DNA of 64,000 nucleotides from Clavibacter nebraskensis NCPPB 2581. Its GTDB lineage: Bacteria; Actinomycetota; Actinomycetes; Actinomycetales; Microbacteriaceae. The DNA lies in contig NC_020891.1 in assembly GCF_000355695.1 (NCBI RefSeq), positions 2,418,001 through 2,482,000 of the forward strand, read 5' to 3'. The notes beneath the pieces are model-generated. The model had not been told where the DNA came from, did not search any database, and saw only the letters and a program-made list of their open reading frames with translations. Positions 1-8,263 of the stretch are shown here, in pieces (positions within the stretch are counted from its first letter, which is position 1; every line of letters begins with the position of its first letter). The position numbers and the translations under genes are program-made.

Positions 1-497
1 TTCATGACCTCGCCGTCGCCGACCTGGACCGATCCGGTGAGGCGGCTGGTGCCGGGGTCGATGACGAAGTCGGTGAGCTTCACGACCGTGGAGCCGGCGG
101 TGAGGCTGATGCCGGAGCCGGAGTGGTCGATCTCGCCCTGGACGTAGGGGCGGTAGGACTGCTCGGGGTCGAAGTACTTCACGTTGCCGCCGGTGATGGG
201 GAACGCGAGGGTGCCGGTGGAGCCGTCGAGGGTGGCGGTGCCGATGACGCCGGGGGTCAGGCCCAGGGTCGTGAGGGCGCCGGTGAAGCCGGAGTCGAGG
301 GTGACCTTGGTGTCGACGCCGGTGAGGGTCGGGATGGTCGCCAGCGGCGTGGGGTTGGCCTCGGTGGTGGCGGTCGCGGCGGGCTTGGAGGAGCTCGAGG
401 ACGACGGCGTCTCGGCGGGGGTCGAGCAGGCCGCGAGGCCGACGACGAGGAAGCCCGCGGTGGCGAGGCCGAAGACGGACTTGGTGAGGTTGCGCAT
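1..497 (-). CDS. Secreted lipoprotein of unknown function (C-terminus beyond window)
   Basis: The reading frame runs leftward from an ATG at 497 and leaves the window without a stop, so only about 165 N-terminal residues are visible. The protein begins MRNLTKSVFGLATAGFLVVG and has a lipobox LAAC near residues 22-25. This is a classic type II signal peptide that would give a lipid-anchored extracellular protein. A Ser/Ala/Thr-rich linker (SSSSSSKPAATATTEANPTP) follows, then a beta-rich domain with repeated Thr/Gly patterns such as TGALTTLGLTPGVIGTATLD. I do not recognise the domain. It is divergent from the padR gene, with about 260 bp between them. It could be a cell-wall adhesin-like or substrate-binding protein, but nothing here decides that. 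Confidence 0.85.
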   Translation of the reverse strand, partial: MRNLTKSVFGLATAGFLVVGLAACSTPAETPSSSSSSKPAATATTEANPTPLATIPTLTGVDTKVTLDSGFTGALTTLGLTPGVIGTATLDGSTGTLAFPITGGNVKYFDPEQSYRPYVQGEIDHSGSGISLTAGSTVVKLTDFVIDPGTSRLTGSVQVGDGEVM

Positions 498-673
498 GGG
501 TTTTCCTTCGCTGCGTGGACTGGGGATCCGCCCGTTCTCCCGGGCGACACAGGGACTTCGGCGCGGTCGCCGAACGGGTTGGGGCGGGTTCTCCTTTCCC
601 AGGTGAACGCCAGGTTCGGGCGCCGATCCCCGGGTTGACGGGGATCGGCAGTTCGGACGATCGCACCCGCCTA

Positions 674-717
674 TTGACACCCGACTGTCGCCGATATATC
701 GTCGCTACATCGCGACA
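674..717 (+). promoter_or_regulatory. padR promoter with overlapping palindromic operator
   Basis: A -35 TTGACA (674-679) and -10 TATCGT (697-702) are separated by 17 nt. The -10 lies in a perfect 10-bp palindrome CGATATATCG (692-701), flanked by outer half-sites TGTCG (686-690) and CGACA (713-717). Overlap of a dyad with the core promoter of a regulator gene is the usual sign of autorepression. Assignment to PadR is inferred from position. Confidence 0.65.
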
Positions 718-761
718 GCACGCCGCGATCCCCGACATCACCTGACCGGAAGGAGCGCTCC

Positions 762-1442
762 ATGCGCACCCACGACCACGACGACCACCTCTCGTCCTCC
801 TCCACGGAGGTCCCCGCCGACCGCCACGAGCCCCGCATGCAGCACCACCGCGGCGGGCGCCCGCGCATCATGCCGGGCCACCCCCTCGCCCGCGGCTTCC
901 GCCCCGGCGACGGCCCGGGCTTCCCCGGGTTCCCGGGCTTCCCCGGCATGGGCGGCTTCGGCGGACCCGGCTTCGGCCCGGGTCGCGGACGCGGCGGACG
1001 GGGTCGCGCCCGCCGCGGCGACGTCCGCCTCGCCATCCTCTCCCTGCTCGCCGACGCGCCCTCGAACGGCTACGGCCTCATCACCGGCATCGCGACGAAG
1101 ACCGAGGGCGCCTGGCGGCCGAGCCCCGGATCCGTCTACCCGACGCTCCAGCAGCTCGTCGACGAGGACCTCATCGTCGCCGACGAGACGGGCGCGAAGA
1201 GCGTCTACTCCCTCACCGACCAGGGCCGCGCCCACGTCGAGGAGCACCAGGCGGAGATCGACGCCGCCTGGGCCGCCACCACCGACAAGTCCGAGGGCGA
1301 GGACGCGTTCCAGACGAGCCTCATGAAGCTCATGGGCGTGGTGAAGCCCCTCATGCACGACGCGACCGACGCCCAGCGCCAGGCCGCGGCGGCGAAGCTC
1401 GACGAGACGCGACGCGCGCTCTACGCGATCCTCGCCGACTGA
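762..1442 (+). CDS. PadR-family transcriptional regulator with Gly/His/Pro-rich N-terminal tail
   Basis: 226 aa. The first ~85 residues are low complexity: a His/Asp-rich stretch (HDHDDH), then Gly/Phe/Pro repeats of the GFPGFPG type and a basic RGRGGRGRARRG patch. The PadR winged helix follows (about residues 86-170: GDVRLAILSLLADAPSNGYG, then SPGSVYPTLQQLVDEDLI and SVYSLTDQG), with a C-terminal dimerisation helix. PadR proteins repress genes in response to phenolics, drugs or metals. The His/Asp-rich tail might bind metal, which is inference. The start is supported by AAGGAG (750-756). A strong promoter with a dyad lies upstream and a hairpin terminator follows. Confidence 0.9.
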   Translation: MRTHDHDDHLSSSSTEVPADRHEPRMQHHRGGRPRIMPGHPLARGFRPGDGPGFPGFPGFPGMGGFGGPGFGPGRGRGGRGRARRGDVRLAILSLLADAPSNGYGLITGIATKTEGAWRPSPGSVYPTLQQLVDEDLIVADETGAKSVYSLTDQGRAHVEEHQAEIDAAWAATTDKSEGEDAFQTSLMKLMGVVKPLMHDATDAQRQAAAAKLDETRRALYAILAD

Positions 1443-1470
1443 TCCGCGCGGCCTCGAGCCCCGCACGCAC

Positions 1471-1503
1471 GACGACGGCCCCCGCCGATGCGGGGCCGTC
1501 GTC
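1471..1503. terminator. Bidirectional hairpin terminator between convergent genes
   Basis: GACGACGGCC(C)CCGC, loop CGAT, then GCGGGGCCGTCGTC: a 14-bp stem with one bulged C. It sits between padR (stop at 1442) and the convergent acidic-protein gene (stop at 1521). There is no long T-run, as is common in high-GC actinobacteria. Confidence 0.7.
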
Positions 1504-1520
1504 ATGCGCGGGCGGATGGA

Positions 1521-1778
1521 TCAGCGGATCGCCGCTCCCGTGTCGAGGTCGTCGCCGGCCTCGAGGTCGGGGCCGTCCGACTCGGTGATGTCGATGCCGA
1601 GGCCGCCGTCGGCGTCCTCGTCGTCGGCGACCGGGTCGTCGTCGAGCGGCACGACGCGCTCGGCGTCGATGGCCTCCGACGCGTCGCGGGCGTCGGCCCC
1701 GACGAGCTCCTCCTCGTCGACGTCGGTGTCGTCCAGGTCGCGGTCGGCGGGGTCGCGGGGGTTCTCGATGTCGCTCAC
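1521..1778 (-). CDS. Small acidic protein, unknown function
   Basis: 85 aa from a GTG at 1778 preceded by AAGGAGAG at good spacing. The longer open frame upstream lacks a start signal. The protein is very rich in Asp and Glu (DRDLDDTDVDEEELVGAD; DDDPVADDEDADGG), with no membrane segment or Cys. It looks like a soluble, probably disordered acidic peptide of the kind often found as a short conserved hypothetical in Microbacteriaceae. No function can be assigned. Confidence 0.7.
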   Translation of the reverse strand: MSDIENPRDPADRDLDDTDVDEEELVGADARDASEAIDAERVVPLDDDPVADDEDADGGLGIDITESDGPDLEAGDDLDTGAAIR

Positions 1779-1894
1779 GGTGCTCTCCTTCGCTCGTCGA
1801 TGCGGCGCGGACGCGCCGTGCATCGACGGTACGCGCTCGGGCTCCGCGCGTGCTGGCCGGCTGCCCGCGGACGGCGGCGGGACTCCTGCCCGGC

Positions 1895-3514
1895 TCAGCC
1901 GACGCCGACGCTGATGCGGTGCCAGCCCGTCGCGCCGTCGGGCGCGGGCGGCGCCTCGTCGGAGGTCTGCGTCGCGCCCGTCGTGTCGGTGGCGCGCACC
2001 TCGACGCTGTGGGATCCGCTCGTCGCGTCCCACGCGTACGACCACTGCCGCCACGTGTCGGTGCCCACGCCGTCGCCGAGCGTCGCCTCGACCCAGTCGC
2101 CCTCGTCGACGCGCACCTCCACCTTCTCGATGCCGGTGTGCTGCGCCCAGGCCATGCCCGCGATCGCGGTGCGTCCCGCGTCGACGCGCGCGCCGGAGCG
2201 CGGCGTGTCGATGCGCGAGCCGGTCTTGATGGGGCCGCGCTCGGTCCAGCCGCGGGTCGACCAGTAGGCGACGTCCTCGGCGAAGGTCGTGACCTTGAGC
2301 TCCGTGACCCACTTGGTCGCCGAGACGTAGCCGTAGAGGCCGGGCACGACCATCCGCACGGGGAAGCCGTGCTGCTGCGGCAGGGGCTCGCCGTTCATGC
2401 CGACCGCGAGGATCGACGCGCGGTCAGGATCGGTGAGGGCCTCGAGCGGCGTGCTCGCGGTCCAGCCGTCCTGGCTCGTGGAGAGCACCATGTCGGCGTC
2501 CGCGGTAGGGCGCGCCCGCTCGAGCAGGAGCCGGATCGGGTAGCCGAGCCACAGCGCGTTGCCGATCAGATCCCCGCCGACCTCGTTGGAGACGCAGGTG
2601 AGCGTGGTCACGTGCTCCTCGAGGGGCAGGGCGAGCAGCTCCGCGAACGTGATCTCGACCTCCTCCTCCACCATCCCGGTGATGCGGAGCTTCCAGGAGG
2701 CCGCGTCGACCGACGGCACCTGCAGCGCGGTGTCGATCCGGTAGAAGTCGTCCGCGGGCGTGAGGAACGGCGCGAGACCCGGCACGCCGAGCTCGGCGGA
2801 GGCGGGGATCGCGGCGGCGGGCGTCGCGGCGCGCGGGAGGACGAGGGTGCGGCGGAAGTCGTCCACGCGGGCGGCGGCGGCGTTGAGGCCGCGGGCCACG
2901 GATCCGGCGACGACGGAGGTGACGCCCGCCACGACCGTCATGAGGAGGAAGGTGCGGCGCTCGACGCGGGCGGCTGCGCCCGGGGTGAGCGGGGCGCGCG
3001 CGGCCGGGCGGGTGATGCCGCGCACGGGCTCGGCCACCGCGGCGGATGAGGTCGCCGCGCGTTCGGCCGCATCCTCCCAGTCGCGGAGGCGGTCGGCGCC
3101 GCGGTGCAGGATGAAGACGCCCGCGATCATGCCGACGATCGTGGGGAGCGCCGCGGCGCCCGTGGCCCCGGCGCGCGTGGTGGCCGCGAGCACGGCGATC
3201 CCGGCGAAGAGCGCGAGCACCACCACGCCGAGCGGCGGGCGGCGCACCTGGAGGATCCCGGCGAGCGCGGCCGCGGCGAGCACCACGAGGCCGAGCACGA
3301 CGAGGAGCGCGACCTTGTCGCCCGTGCCGAACAGGGCGATCACGGTGTCCTTGACGCCCGCGGGCACGAGGTCGATGACGAGCGCGCCCACCGCGAGCAC
3401 CGGGCTCGCCGCCGGGGCGACGAACGCGGCGGCGATCTCGGCGACGGCCAGCACGGCGAGCGCCGCCACCACCCCGAGGAACGCGGACCACCAGCGGAGG
3501 GCCGCGCGGGTCAC
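1895..3514 (-). CDS. Membrane-anchored molybdopterin-dependent oxidoreductase (sulfite oxidase/MsrP-like)
   Basis: 539 aa from a GTG that overlaps the kinase stop (GTGA). The N-terminal ~200 residues carry several hydrophobic helices (WWSAFLGVVAALAVLAVAEI; LLVVLGLVVLAAAALAGIL) and a further helix before the catalytic part. An oxidoreductase molybdopterin-binding domain follows, with the expected Mo-ligand Cys in TLTCVSN and the motif GLYGYVSATKWV. A C-terminal Mo-co dimerisation-like beta domain comes last (IDTPRSGARVDAG onward). The catalytic half should face outside the membrane. It is the third gene of an operon with a response regulator and kinase, so expression is probably controlled by that pair. 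Substrate is unknown; sulfite, protein methionine sulfoxide and nitrate-like oxyanions are options. Confidence 0.88.
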   Translation of the reverse strand: MTRAALRWWSAFLGVVAALAVLAVAEIAAAFVAPAASPVLAVGALVIDLVPAGVKDTVIALFGTGDKVALLVVLGLVVLAAAALAGILQVRRPPLGVVVLALFAGIAVLAATTRAGATGAAALPTIVGMIAGVFILHRGADRLRDWEDAAERAATSSAAVAEPVRGITRPAARAPLTPGAAARVERRTFLLMTVVAGVTSVVAGSVARGLNAAAARVDDFRRTLVLPRAATPAAAIPASAELGVPGLAPFLTPADDFYRIDTALQVPSVDAASWKLRITGMVEEEVEITFAELLALPLEEHVTTLTCVSNEVGGDLIGNALWLGYPIRLLLERARPTADADMVLSTSQDGWTASTPLEALTDPDRASILAVGMNGEPLPQQHGFPVRMVVPGLYGYVSATKWVTELKVTTFAEDVAYWSTRGWTERGPIKTGSRIDTPRSGARVDAGRTAIAGMAWAQHTGIEKVEVRVDEGDWVEATLGDGVGTDTWRQWSYAWDATSGSHSVEVRATDTTGATQTSDEAPPAPDGATGWHRISVGVG

Positions 3515-4773
3515 GAGGCGACCGGCTTGCTGTACGGGAGGATCACGTCGAAGCGGCAGCCGCCCTCGATGTTCTGGACGGTGACGTCGCCGTCGTGCGC
3601 GCGCACGATGCCGCGGACGATCGCGAGGCCGAGGCCCGCGCCGCCGCCGCCCGACGCGTAGCCGCCATCGTGCGTGCCCTCGGCCTGCAGAGCCGGATCC
3701 GGCGGCGAGGCCTCGACGGGCGCGGCCGGGAAGTCGGGGCCGAGCGCGGCCTTCTCGGCGGCGCTCTTGCCGTAGGCGCGCGGCGTGCGGGATCCGGTCG
3801 ACCGCCAGCCCGCGTCGAACACGCGCGGGAGGTCGGCCTCGGGGATGCCGCCCGCGGTGTCCTCGACGGAGAGGACGGCGAGGTTGCCGGAGTCGCGGTG
3901 CGCGGAGATGACGATGCGGCCGCCCGGCAGCGACTGCTGGATGGCGTTCATGACGAGGTTGCCGACGACGCGGGAGAGCTCCCGCGGGTCGCCCTGCACC
4001 ACGAGGTCGTCGTGCGCGGTCACGCCGCGGAGGTCGACCTGCCGCGCCTGGGCGACGGGCCCGAGCTCGGCCACGGTGTCGCTCACGACGTCGTAGAGGG
4101 AGACGCGCTCGACGGCGAGCTCGAGGCTGCCCGAGTTGATGCGGGACAGCTCGAACAGGTCGTCGACCATGCCGTTGAGGCGGTTCGCCTGCACGCGGAT
4201 CTGCCGGAAGTAGCGGTGCTCGTCGTCGACCATGCCGTCTTCGAGGGACTCCGCCATGGCGCGGATCCCCGCGAGCGGCGTGCGCAGGTCGTGCGACATC
4301 CACGCGATGAGCTCGCGGCGGCTGCGCTCCTGCGCCTCCATCCGGTCGCGGGCGTCGGCGAGGCGGCGGTTGGCAGCGCTGAGCTCGCGGGCCAGCTGCG
4401 CGAACTCGGTGCTGGTGGGGCGGCCCGGCTCGACCGCGGCCTCCTCGCCCATGGACGCGGCGTAGCGGCCGAGCTCGCGGCTGCCGCGCACGAGGGTCAT
4501 GCCGAGCATCGCGGCCATCACGAGCGAGACGAGCGCGGAGACGGCGGCCACGGAGAGGAAGGCCGTGAGGCCGGCGTCGTCGACGAGCATGCTCGCGGTG
4601 ACGGCGACCGTGCCGCCCACGACCGAGAGCACGGCGGCGAGCGCGACCACGCAGATCTGCAGCACGAGCGACCGGCGGCGGAGCAGGCGCAGCAGGACGC
4701 TCGCGCCGAGGCCGACGACGGCGGCGCAGACGAGCGCCGTGAGGACGACGACGAGGAAGGAGTCGGCGGTCAC
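3511..4773 (-). CDS. Two-component sensor histidine kinase
   Basis: 420 aa from a GTG overlapping the response-regulator stop. The membrane region has an N-terminal helix (FLVVVLTALVCAAVVGLGAS), two to three further helices up to about residue 105, and only a very short external part. A HAMP-like/coiled linker follows, then the HisKA H-box SHDLRTPLAG and HATPase motifs: N-box NLVMNAIQQ, G1 DTAGGIPEADLPRVF, G2 GAGLGLAIVRGI. A Pro/Ala/Gly-rich insert of about 55 residues separates the F-box and G2-box, which is unusually long for the ATP lid. With so little extracytoplasmic sequence it probably senses a membrane or redox signal. The overlap with the molybdoenzyme gene argues for co-translation. 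Confidence 0.93.
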   Translation of the reverse strand: MTADSFLVVVLTALVCAAVVGLGASVLLRLLRRRSLVLQICVVALAAVLSVVGGTVAVTASMLVDDAGLTAFLSVAAVSALVSLVMAAMLGMTLVRGSRELGRYAASMGEEAAVEPGRPTSTEFAQLARELSAANRRLADARDRMEAQERSRRELIAWMSHDLRTPLAGIRAMAESLEDGMVDDEHRYFRQIRVQANRLNGMVDDLFELSRINSGSLELAVERVSLYDVVSDTVAELGPVAQARQVDLRGVTAHDDLVVQGDPRELSRVVGNLVMNAIQQSLPGGRIVISAHRDSGNLAVLSVEDTAGGIPEADLPRVFDAGWRSTGSRTPRAYGKSAAEKAALGPDFPAAPVEASPPDPALQAEGTHDGGYASGGGGAGLGLAIVRGIVRAHDGDVTVQNIEGGCRFDVILPYSKPVAS

Positions 4774-5624
4774 GCGTCGCCCCCGGCGGGCGGGGCGGGC
4801 AGGTCGCCCTCATCGGCCGAGGCGGGCGCGGGCGTCTCCACGGGCGTCGCGGCGTCCGGGTCGAAGCGGTAGCCCACGCCCCACACGGTGCCGAGGAGCA
4901 CGGGGTGCGCGGGATCCGCCTCGATCTTCTCCCGCAGGCGCCGCACGTGGACGGTGACGGTGGAGAGGTCGCCGATCTCCCAGCCCCACACCGAGCGGAG
5001 CAGGTCGTCGCGCCCGAAGACGCGGCGCGGGTTGCGCAACAGGAAGGCGAGGAGGTCGAACTCGCGGGAGGTGAGCGACAGCATGGCGCCCGCCTGGTGG
5101 ATCTCGCGCGCGCCGAGGTCGAGCACGAACGGCCCCGCGACGAAGGGCGGCTCGGGCACGGGCTCGGGCACCGTCCGGCGGAGCACGGCGCGGACCCGGA
5201 GCACGAGCTCGCGCGGGGAGAAGGGCTTGGCGAGGTAGTCGTCGGCGCCGGCGTCGAGGCCGTTCACGCGGTCCTCGCCCTGGCCGAGCGCGGTCAGCAT
5301 CACGACGGGGACGGGCGACTCGGGGTGGTGGGCGCGGATCCGTCGGCACACCTCGAGGCCGTCGAGGCCGGGGAGCATGCGGTCGAGCACGACGAGGTCG
5401 GGCATGCGCTCGGTGGCGACGCGCGCGGCCTCGAGGCCGTCGGCGACGGTCTCGACCTGGAAGCCGGACGCCTTGAGGTAGCGGCACACGACCTCGTTCA
5501 CCGTGGGGTCGTCCTCGACCACGAGGATGCGGCGGCCGCGCAGCGGATCCGGCCGCGACGGGTCGGGCCGCGCGGGGTCGGGGCGCCCGGCGTCGGCGCG
5601 CGCGGGATCGTAGGTGGGGCTCAC
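4770..5624 (-). CDS. OmpR/PhoB-family response regulator
   Basis: 284 aa. An N-terminal RPDP-repeat tail (about 28 residues) precedes the receiver domain (RILVVEDDPTVNEVVCRYLK; phospho-acceptor in VVLDRMLPG; Lys in YLAKPFSPREL). A C-terminal winged helix follows (LSLTSREFDLLAFLLRNPRR, VTVHVRRLREKIEADP, VWGVGYRFD) and then a short Pro/Ala tail. The GTG start is preceded by TAGTCT exactly 6 nt upstream, so this mRNA is probably leaderless. It is first in the operon with the kinase and the membrane molybdoenzyme, each junction overlapping by 4 nt. Confidence 0.94.
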   Translation of the reverse strand: MSPTYDPARADAGRPDPARPDPSRPDPLRGRRILVVEDDPTVNEVVCRYLKASGFQVETVADGLEAARVATERMPDLVVLDRMLPGLDGLEVCRRIRAHHPESPVPVVMLTALGQGEDRVNGLDAGADDYLAKPFSPRELVLRVRAVLRRTVPEPVPEPPFVAGPFVLDLGAREIHQAGAMLSLTSREFDLLAFLLRNPRRVFGRDDLLRSVWGWEIGDLSTVTVHVRRLREKIEADPAHPVLLGTVWGVGYRFDPDAATPVETPAPASADEGDLPAPPAGGDA

Positions 5625-5630
5625 CCGGTC

Positions 5631-5746
5631 AGACTATGCGCGGTCCCTGGCGGGGACCCGCGGAGTGCCCGGCTTGCGAGCGAGCCGTCACCCCTCGGGC
5701 CCGGCGGGGCGGGTGGCGGACGGAGGCGGTCGACGCCTCCTAGGCT
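5631..5746. promoter_or_regulatory. Divergent leaderless promoters
   Basis: On the minus strand TAGTCT (5636-5631) lies 6 nt before the GTG of the response regulator at 5624. On the plus strand TAGGCT (5741-5746) lies 6 nt before the ATG at 5753. Both match the TAGNNT box that recurs through this window at the distance expected if transcription begins at the start codon. Confidence 0.6.
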
Positions 5747-5752
5747 CGACGG

Positions 5753-6460
5753 ATGACGCCAGCGCTCGTGGACGTGGTCCTCCCCTGCCTCGACGAGGAG
5801 GAGGCCCTGCCCTGGGTCCTCTCCCGCCTGCCCGAGGGGTACCGCGCGATCGTCGTCGACAACGGATCCACCGACCGCTCGGCCGACGTCGCGCGCGCGC
5901 ACGGCGCCCTCGTCGTGACAGAGCCGCGCCGCGGGTTCGGGGCGGCGGCGCACGCGGGGCTCGAGGCGGCCACCGCGCCGCTCGTGGCGTTCTGCGACGC
6001 CGACGCGTCGATGGATCCCGCGCTCCTCCCCCGCGTGGTGGACCCGGTCCGCGACGGCGAGCGCGACCTCGTGCTCGGGCGGCGGATCCCGTCGACGCGC
6101 GGCGCCTGGCCGCTGCACGCGCGGATCGCGAACCTCGAGCTGGCCCGACGGCTCCGGCGGATCACGGGCGTGCCGCTGCACGACCTCGGCCCGATGCGCT
6201 GCGGGCGGCGCACCGAGCTGCTCGATCTCGGCATCCTCGACCGGCGCAGCGGCTATCCGCTGGAGATGCTGCTGCGGGCATCGGCGGCGAAGTGGCGCAT
6301 CCTGGAGGTGGAGATGCCGTACGCGCCGCGCGTGGGGCGGTCCAAGGTGACCGGCACCCTGCGCGGGACCGTCACGGCCGTGCGCGACATGTCGCGCGTG
6401 CTGGCCGAGGCGCGAGCGGCAGCGGCCGGCGCCGACCGCACCCCGGGAGGAGACGCATGA
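5753..6460 (+). CDS. Family 2 glycosyltransferase (dolichyl-phosphate-mannose-synthase-like)
   Basis: 235 aa. GT-A fold: VDVVLPCLDEEEALPWVL at the N-terminus, VVDNGSTDRSADVA, the metal-binding CDADAS in place of DxD near residue 83, and GFGAAAHAGLEAA. No C-terminal membrane helices are visible, so it is the soluble catalytic type. This family transfers sugar from a nucleotide donor to a lipid phosphate, supplying GT-C enzymes. Its stop overlaps the next gene by 4 nt (ATGA). It starts leaderless behind TAGGCT. A membrane GT-C gene at 9595 could use its product; this is inference. Confidence 0.85.
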   Translation: MTPALVDVVLPCLDEEEALPWVLSRLPEGYRAIVVDNGSTDRSADVARAHGALVVTEPRRGFGAAAHAGLEAATAPLVAFCDADASMDPALLPRVVDPVRDGERDLVLGRRIPSTRGAWPLHARIANLELARRLRRITGVPLHDLGPMRCGRRTELLDLGILDRRSGYPLEMLLRASAAKWRILEVEMPYAPRVGRSKVTGTLRGTVTAVRDMSRVLAEARAAAAGADRTPGGDA

Positions 6461-7140
6461 CCGCCGTCGTCGTCATCGCCAAGGAGTGCATCCCGGGCCG
6501 CGTCAAGACGCGCCTGCACCCGCCGTTCACGCTCGAGGAGGCGGCCGAGCTCGCGTCCGCCGCCCTCGCCGACACGCTCGCCGCGGTCGACGACGCCGCG
6601 CCCGCGCGCCGAGTCCTCCTCTTCGACGGCACGACCCCGCCCGCGGAGGCCGCCGGCTACGACGTGATCCCGCAGGTGGAGGGCGACCTCGACGAGCGGC
6701 TCGCCGCCATGTTCGACGCGCTCGACGGCCCCGTGCTCCTCGTCGGCATGGACACGCCGCAGCTCACCGCCGACCTCCTCCGCCCCGTGCTCGACTCCTG
6801 GGCCGACGGCGCGCGCGGCCCCGACGCCTGGTTCGGCCCCGCTGACGACGGCGGCTTCTGGGCGCTCGGCCTCCGGGATCCGGACGGCGCGCTCGTGCGC
6901 GGCGTGCCCATGTCCCGGGACGACACCGGCGCGGTCCAGCTGTCGCGCCTCATCGACGCGGGGCTCGACGTGGCGATGCTGCCCGAGCTCACCGACGTGG
7001 ACACGGTCGACGACGCGCGGGAGGCCGCCGAGGCGGCGCCCGCCCATCGCTTCGCGCACGCGCTCCGAACTCTGGACACCGGCGCGCGCACCCGCGCCGC
7101 CACCACCGCACCCGCGACATCGCAGAGGGACCCCGCATGA
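6457..7140 (+). CDS. DUF2064/TIGR04282-type nucleotidyl- or glycosyltransferase
   Basis: 227 aa, ATG overlapping the preceding stop and preceded by GGGAGGAG. Features of the family: VVVIAKECIPGRVKTRLHPP at the N-terminus (the P-G-x-V-K-T-R-L signature), VLLVGMDTPQLTADLL, and DAWFGPADDGGFWALGL. The family is GT-A-like and related to CofC/MobA nucleotidyltransferases; some database names link it to arsenosugar or radical-SAM-associated clusters. It is followed with a 4-nt overlap by a methyltransferase. Exact substrate unknown. Confidence 0.8.
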   Translation: MTAVVVIAKECIPGRVKTRLHPPFTLEEAAELASAALADTLAAVDDAAPARRVLLFDGTTPPAEAAGYDVIPQVEGDLDERLAAMFDALDGPVLLVGMDTPQLTADLLRPVLDSWADGARGPDAWFGPADDGGFWALGLRDPDGALVRGVPMSRDDTGAVQLSRLIDAGLDVAMLPELTDVDTVDDAREAAEAAPAHRFAHALRTLDTGARTRAATTAPATSQRDPA

Positions 7141-7835
7141 GCCTGGCCGTCGACCACCCCGAGGACCGCGCCTCCGCGCGCGTCCGCACCTTCGGATCCG
7201 GTGGCGGCGAGCCCTACGCCCGGGCCCTCCGCGACTCCGGCGAGGTGCTCTTCCTGTCGCTCGCCTCCGACGACGACAGCGCCGAGGTCATGGACCTGGG
7301 CCGCTGGAGCGCCGACGCCGACGCCGTGGACGCGAGCCTCCTCGCCGACGCCGCCGGCCCCGTGCTCGACATCGGCTGCGGCCCGGGCCGCATGGTCCGC
7401 GCGGCCATGGACGCCGGGCTCGGCGCCCTCGGGATCGACGTCTCCCCCACCGTGGTCGAGATGGCCGCGGGCCTCGGACTCCCCGTGCTCCACCGCTCCG
7501 TCTTCGAGCGCCTGCCCCGCGAGGGCGGCTGGGGCACGCTCCTCCTCCTCGACGGCAACATCGGCATCGGCGGCGACGCGGCCGCGCTCCTCGCGCGCTG
7601 CGGCGACCTGGTCGACGACCAGGGCGCGCTCGTGGTGGAGACCCACCCGGACCCCGCCCGCGACCGCACCTTCGAGTGCACGGTCGAGGACGGCCAGGGC
7701 CGCGCGAGCGACCCGTTCCCGTGGGCGCAGGTCGGCCGCGACGCCATCGCGCGCATTGCGGGCGACGCCGGACTCGACCTCGTTCAGTGCTGGGAGACCG
7801 AGGGCCGGTCCTTCTGCCGCCTCGTGCGCGCGTAG
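7137..7835 (+). CDS. Class I SAM-dependent methyltransferase
   Basis: 232 aa, ATG overlapping the preceding stop. The SAM-binding motif I is VLDIGCGPGRMVRAAMDAG (about residues 78-96), with the acidic residue of motif II in LGIDVSPTVV and a later LLLDGNIGIGGD in place of motif IV. It is third in a tightly overlapping run with the family 2 glycosyltransferase and the DUF2064 protein, so the three probably modify the same small molecule or glycolipid. Its last 52 bases overlap the 3' end of the convergent membrane-protein gene. Confidence 0.85.
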   Translation: MSLAVDHPEDRASARVRTFGSGGGEPYARALRDSGEVLFLSLASDDDSAEVMDLGRWSADADAVDASLLADAAGPVLDIGCGPGRMVRAAMDAGLGALGIDVSPTVVEMAAGLGLPVLHRSVFERLPREGGWGTLLLLDGNIGIGGDAAALLARCGDLVDDQGALVVETHPDPARDRTFECTVEDGQGRASDPFPWAQVGRDAIARIAGDAGLDLVQCWETEGRSFCRLVRA

Positions 7836-8263
7836 AGCGCGGCGATCACGGCCGTCGCCACCGCGGTGGCGACCCACACGAGCGCGAGGCGCGGCGCGTA
7901 GTCGGCGATGAGGATCGTCGGGTTCTCGTTGCCGATCGCCCGGGCGCGGATCTCGGGGACGACCACCAGGGTCATCACCGCCATCACGACCACGCCGGCC
8001 TGCACGATCACGAGCGATCCGGCAGGCAGGCGTCGCCCGGCCTTCCGGATGAGGAGGCCCGCGACGAACACGACGGGCGACAGGATCGCGTCGTGCACGA
8101 GGATCGCGATCAGCAGGAACACGGCGACGCCGACGACCTGGTCGGGGCGCTGCGAGTCCAGCAGCACGAGCGCGCCGACCGCGAGGCCGACCACCCCCAC
8201 CGCGATGAGCGCGACGCGGGCGACGAGGACGCCGCGGGCTGCAGGTCCGCGGGTGCCGGACAT
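7784..8263 (-). CDS. Small integral membrane protein
   Basis: 159 aa, with four hydrophobic helices: VLVARVALIAVGVVGLAVGA; VVGVAVFLLIAILVHDAIL; LVIVQAGVVVMAVMTLVVV; LALVWVATAVATAVIAALYA. Its ATG shares one base with the stop of the upstream molybdoenzyme gene (TGATG), so it is translationally coupled and may be a partner subunit. No recognised domain. The C-terminal 17 codons overlap the convergent methyltransferase gene. Confidence 0.7.
   Translation of the reverse strand: MSGTRGPAARGVLVARVALIAVGVVGLAVGALVLLDSQRPDQVVGVAVFLLIAILVHDAILSPVVFVAGLLIRKAGRRLPAGSLVIVQAGVVVMAVMTLVVVPEIRARAIGNENPTILIADYAPRLALVWVATAVATAVIAALYARTRRQKDRPSVSQH

Noticed and set aside
1895-4813. A continuous 972-codon minus-strand frame across the molybdoenzyme and kinase genes
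   Set aside because: Its 5' part is an Arg/Pro-rich out-of-frame reading of the kinase gene. The real molybdoenzyme starts at GTG 3514, overlapping the kinase stop.
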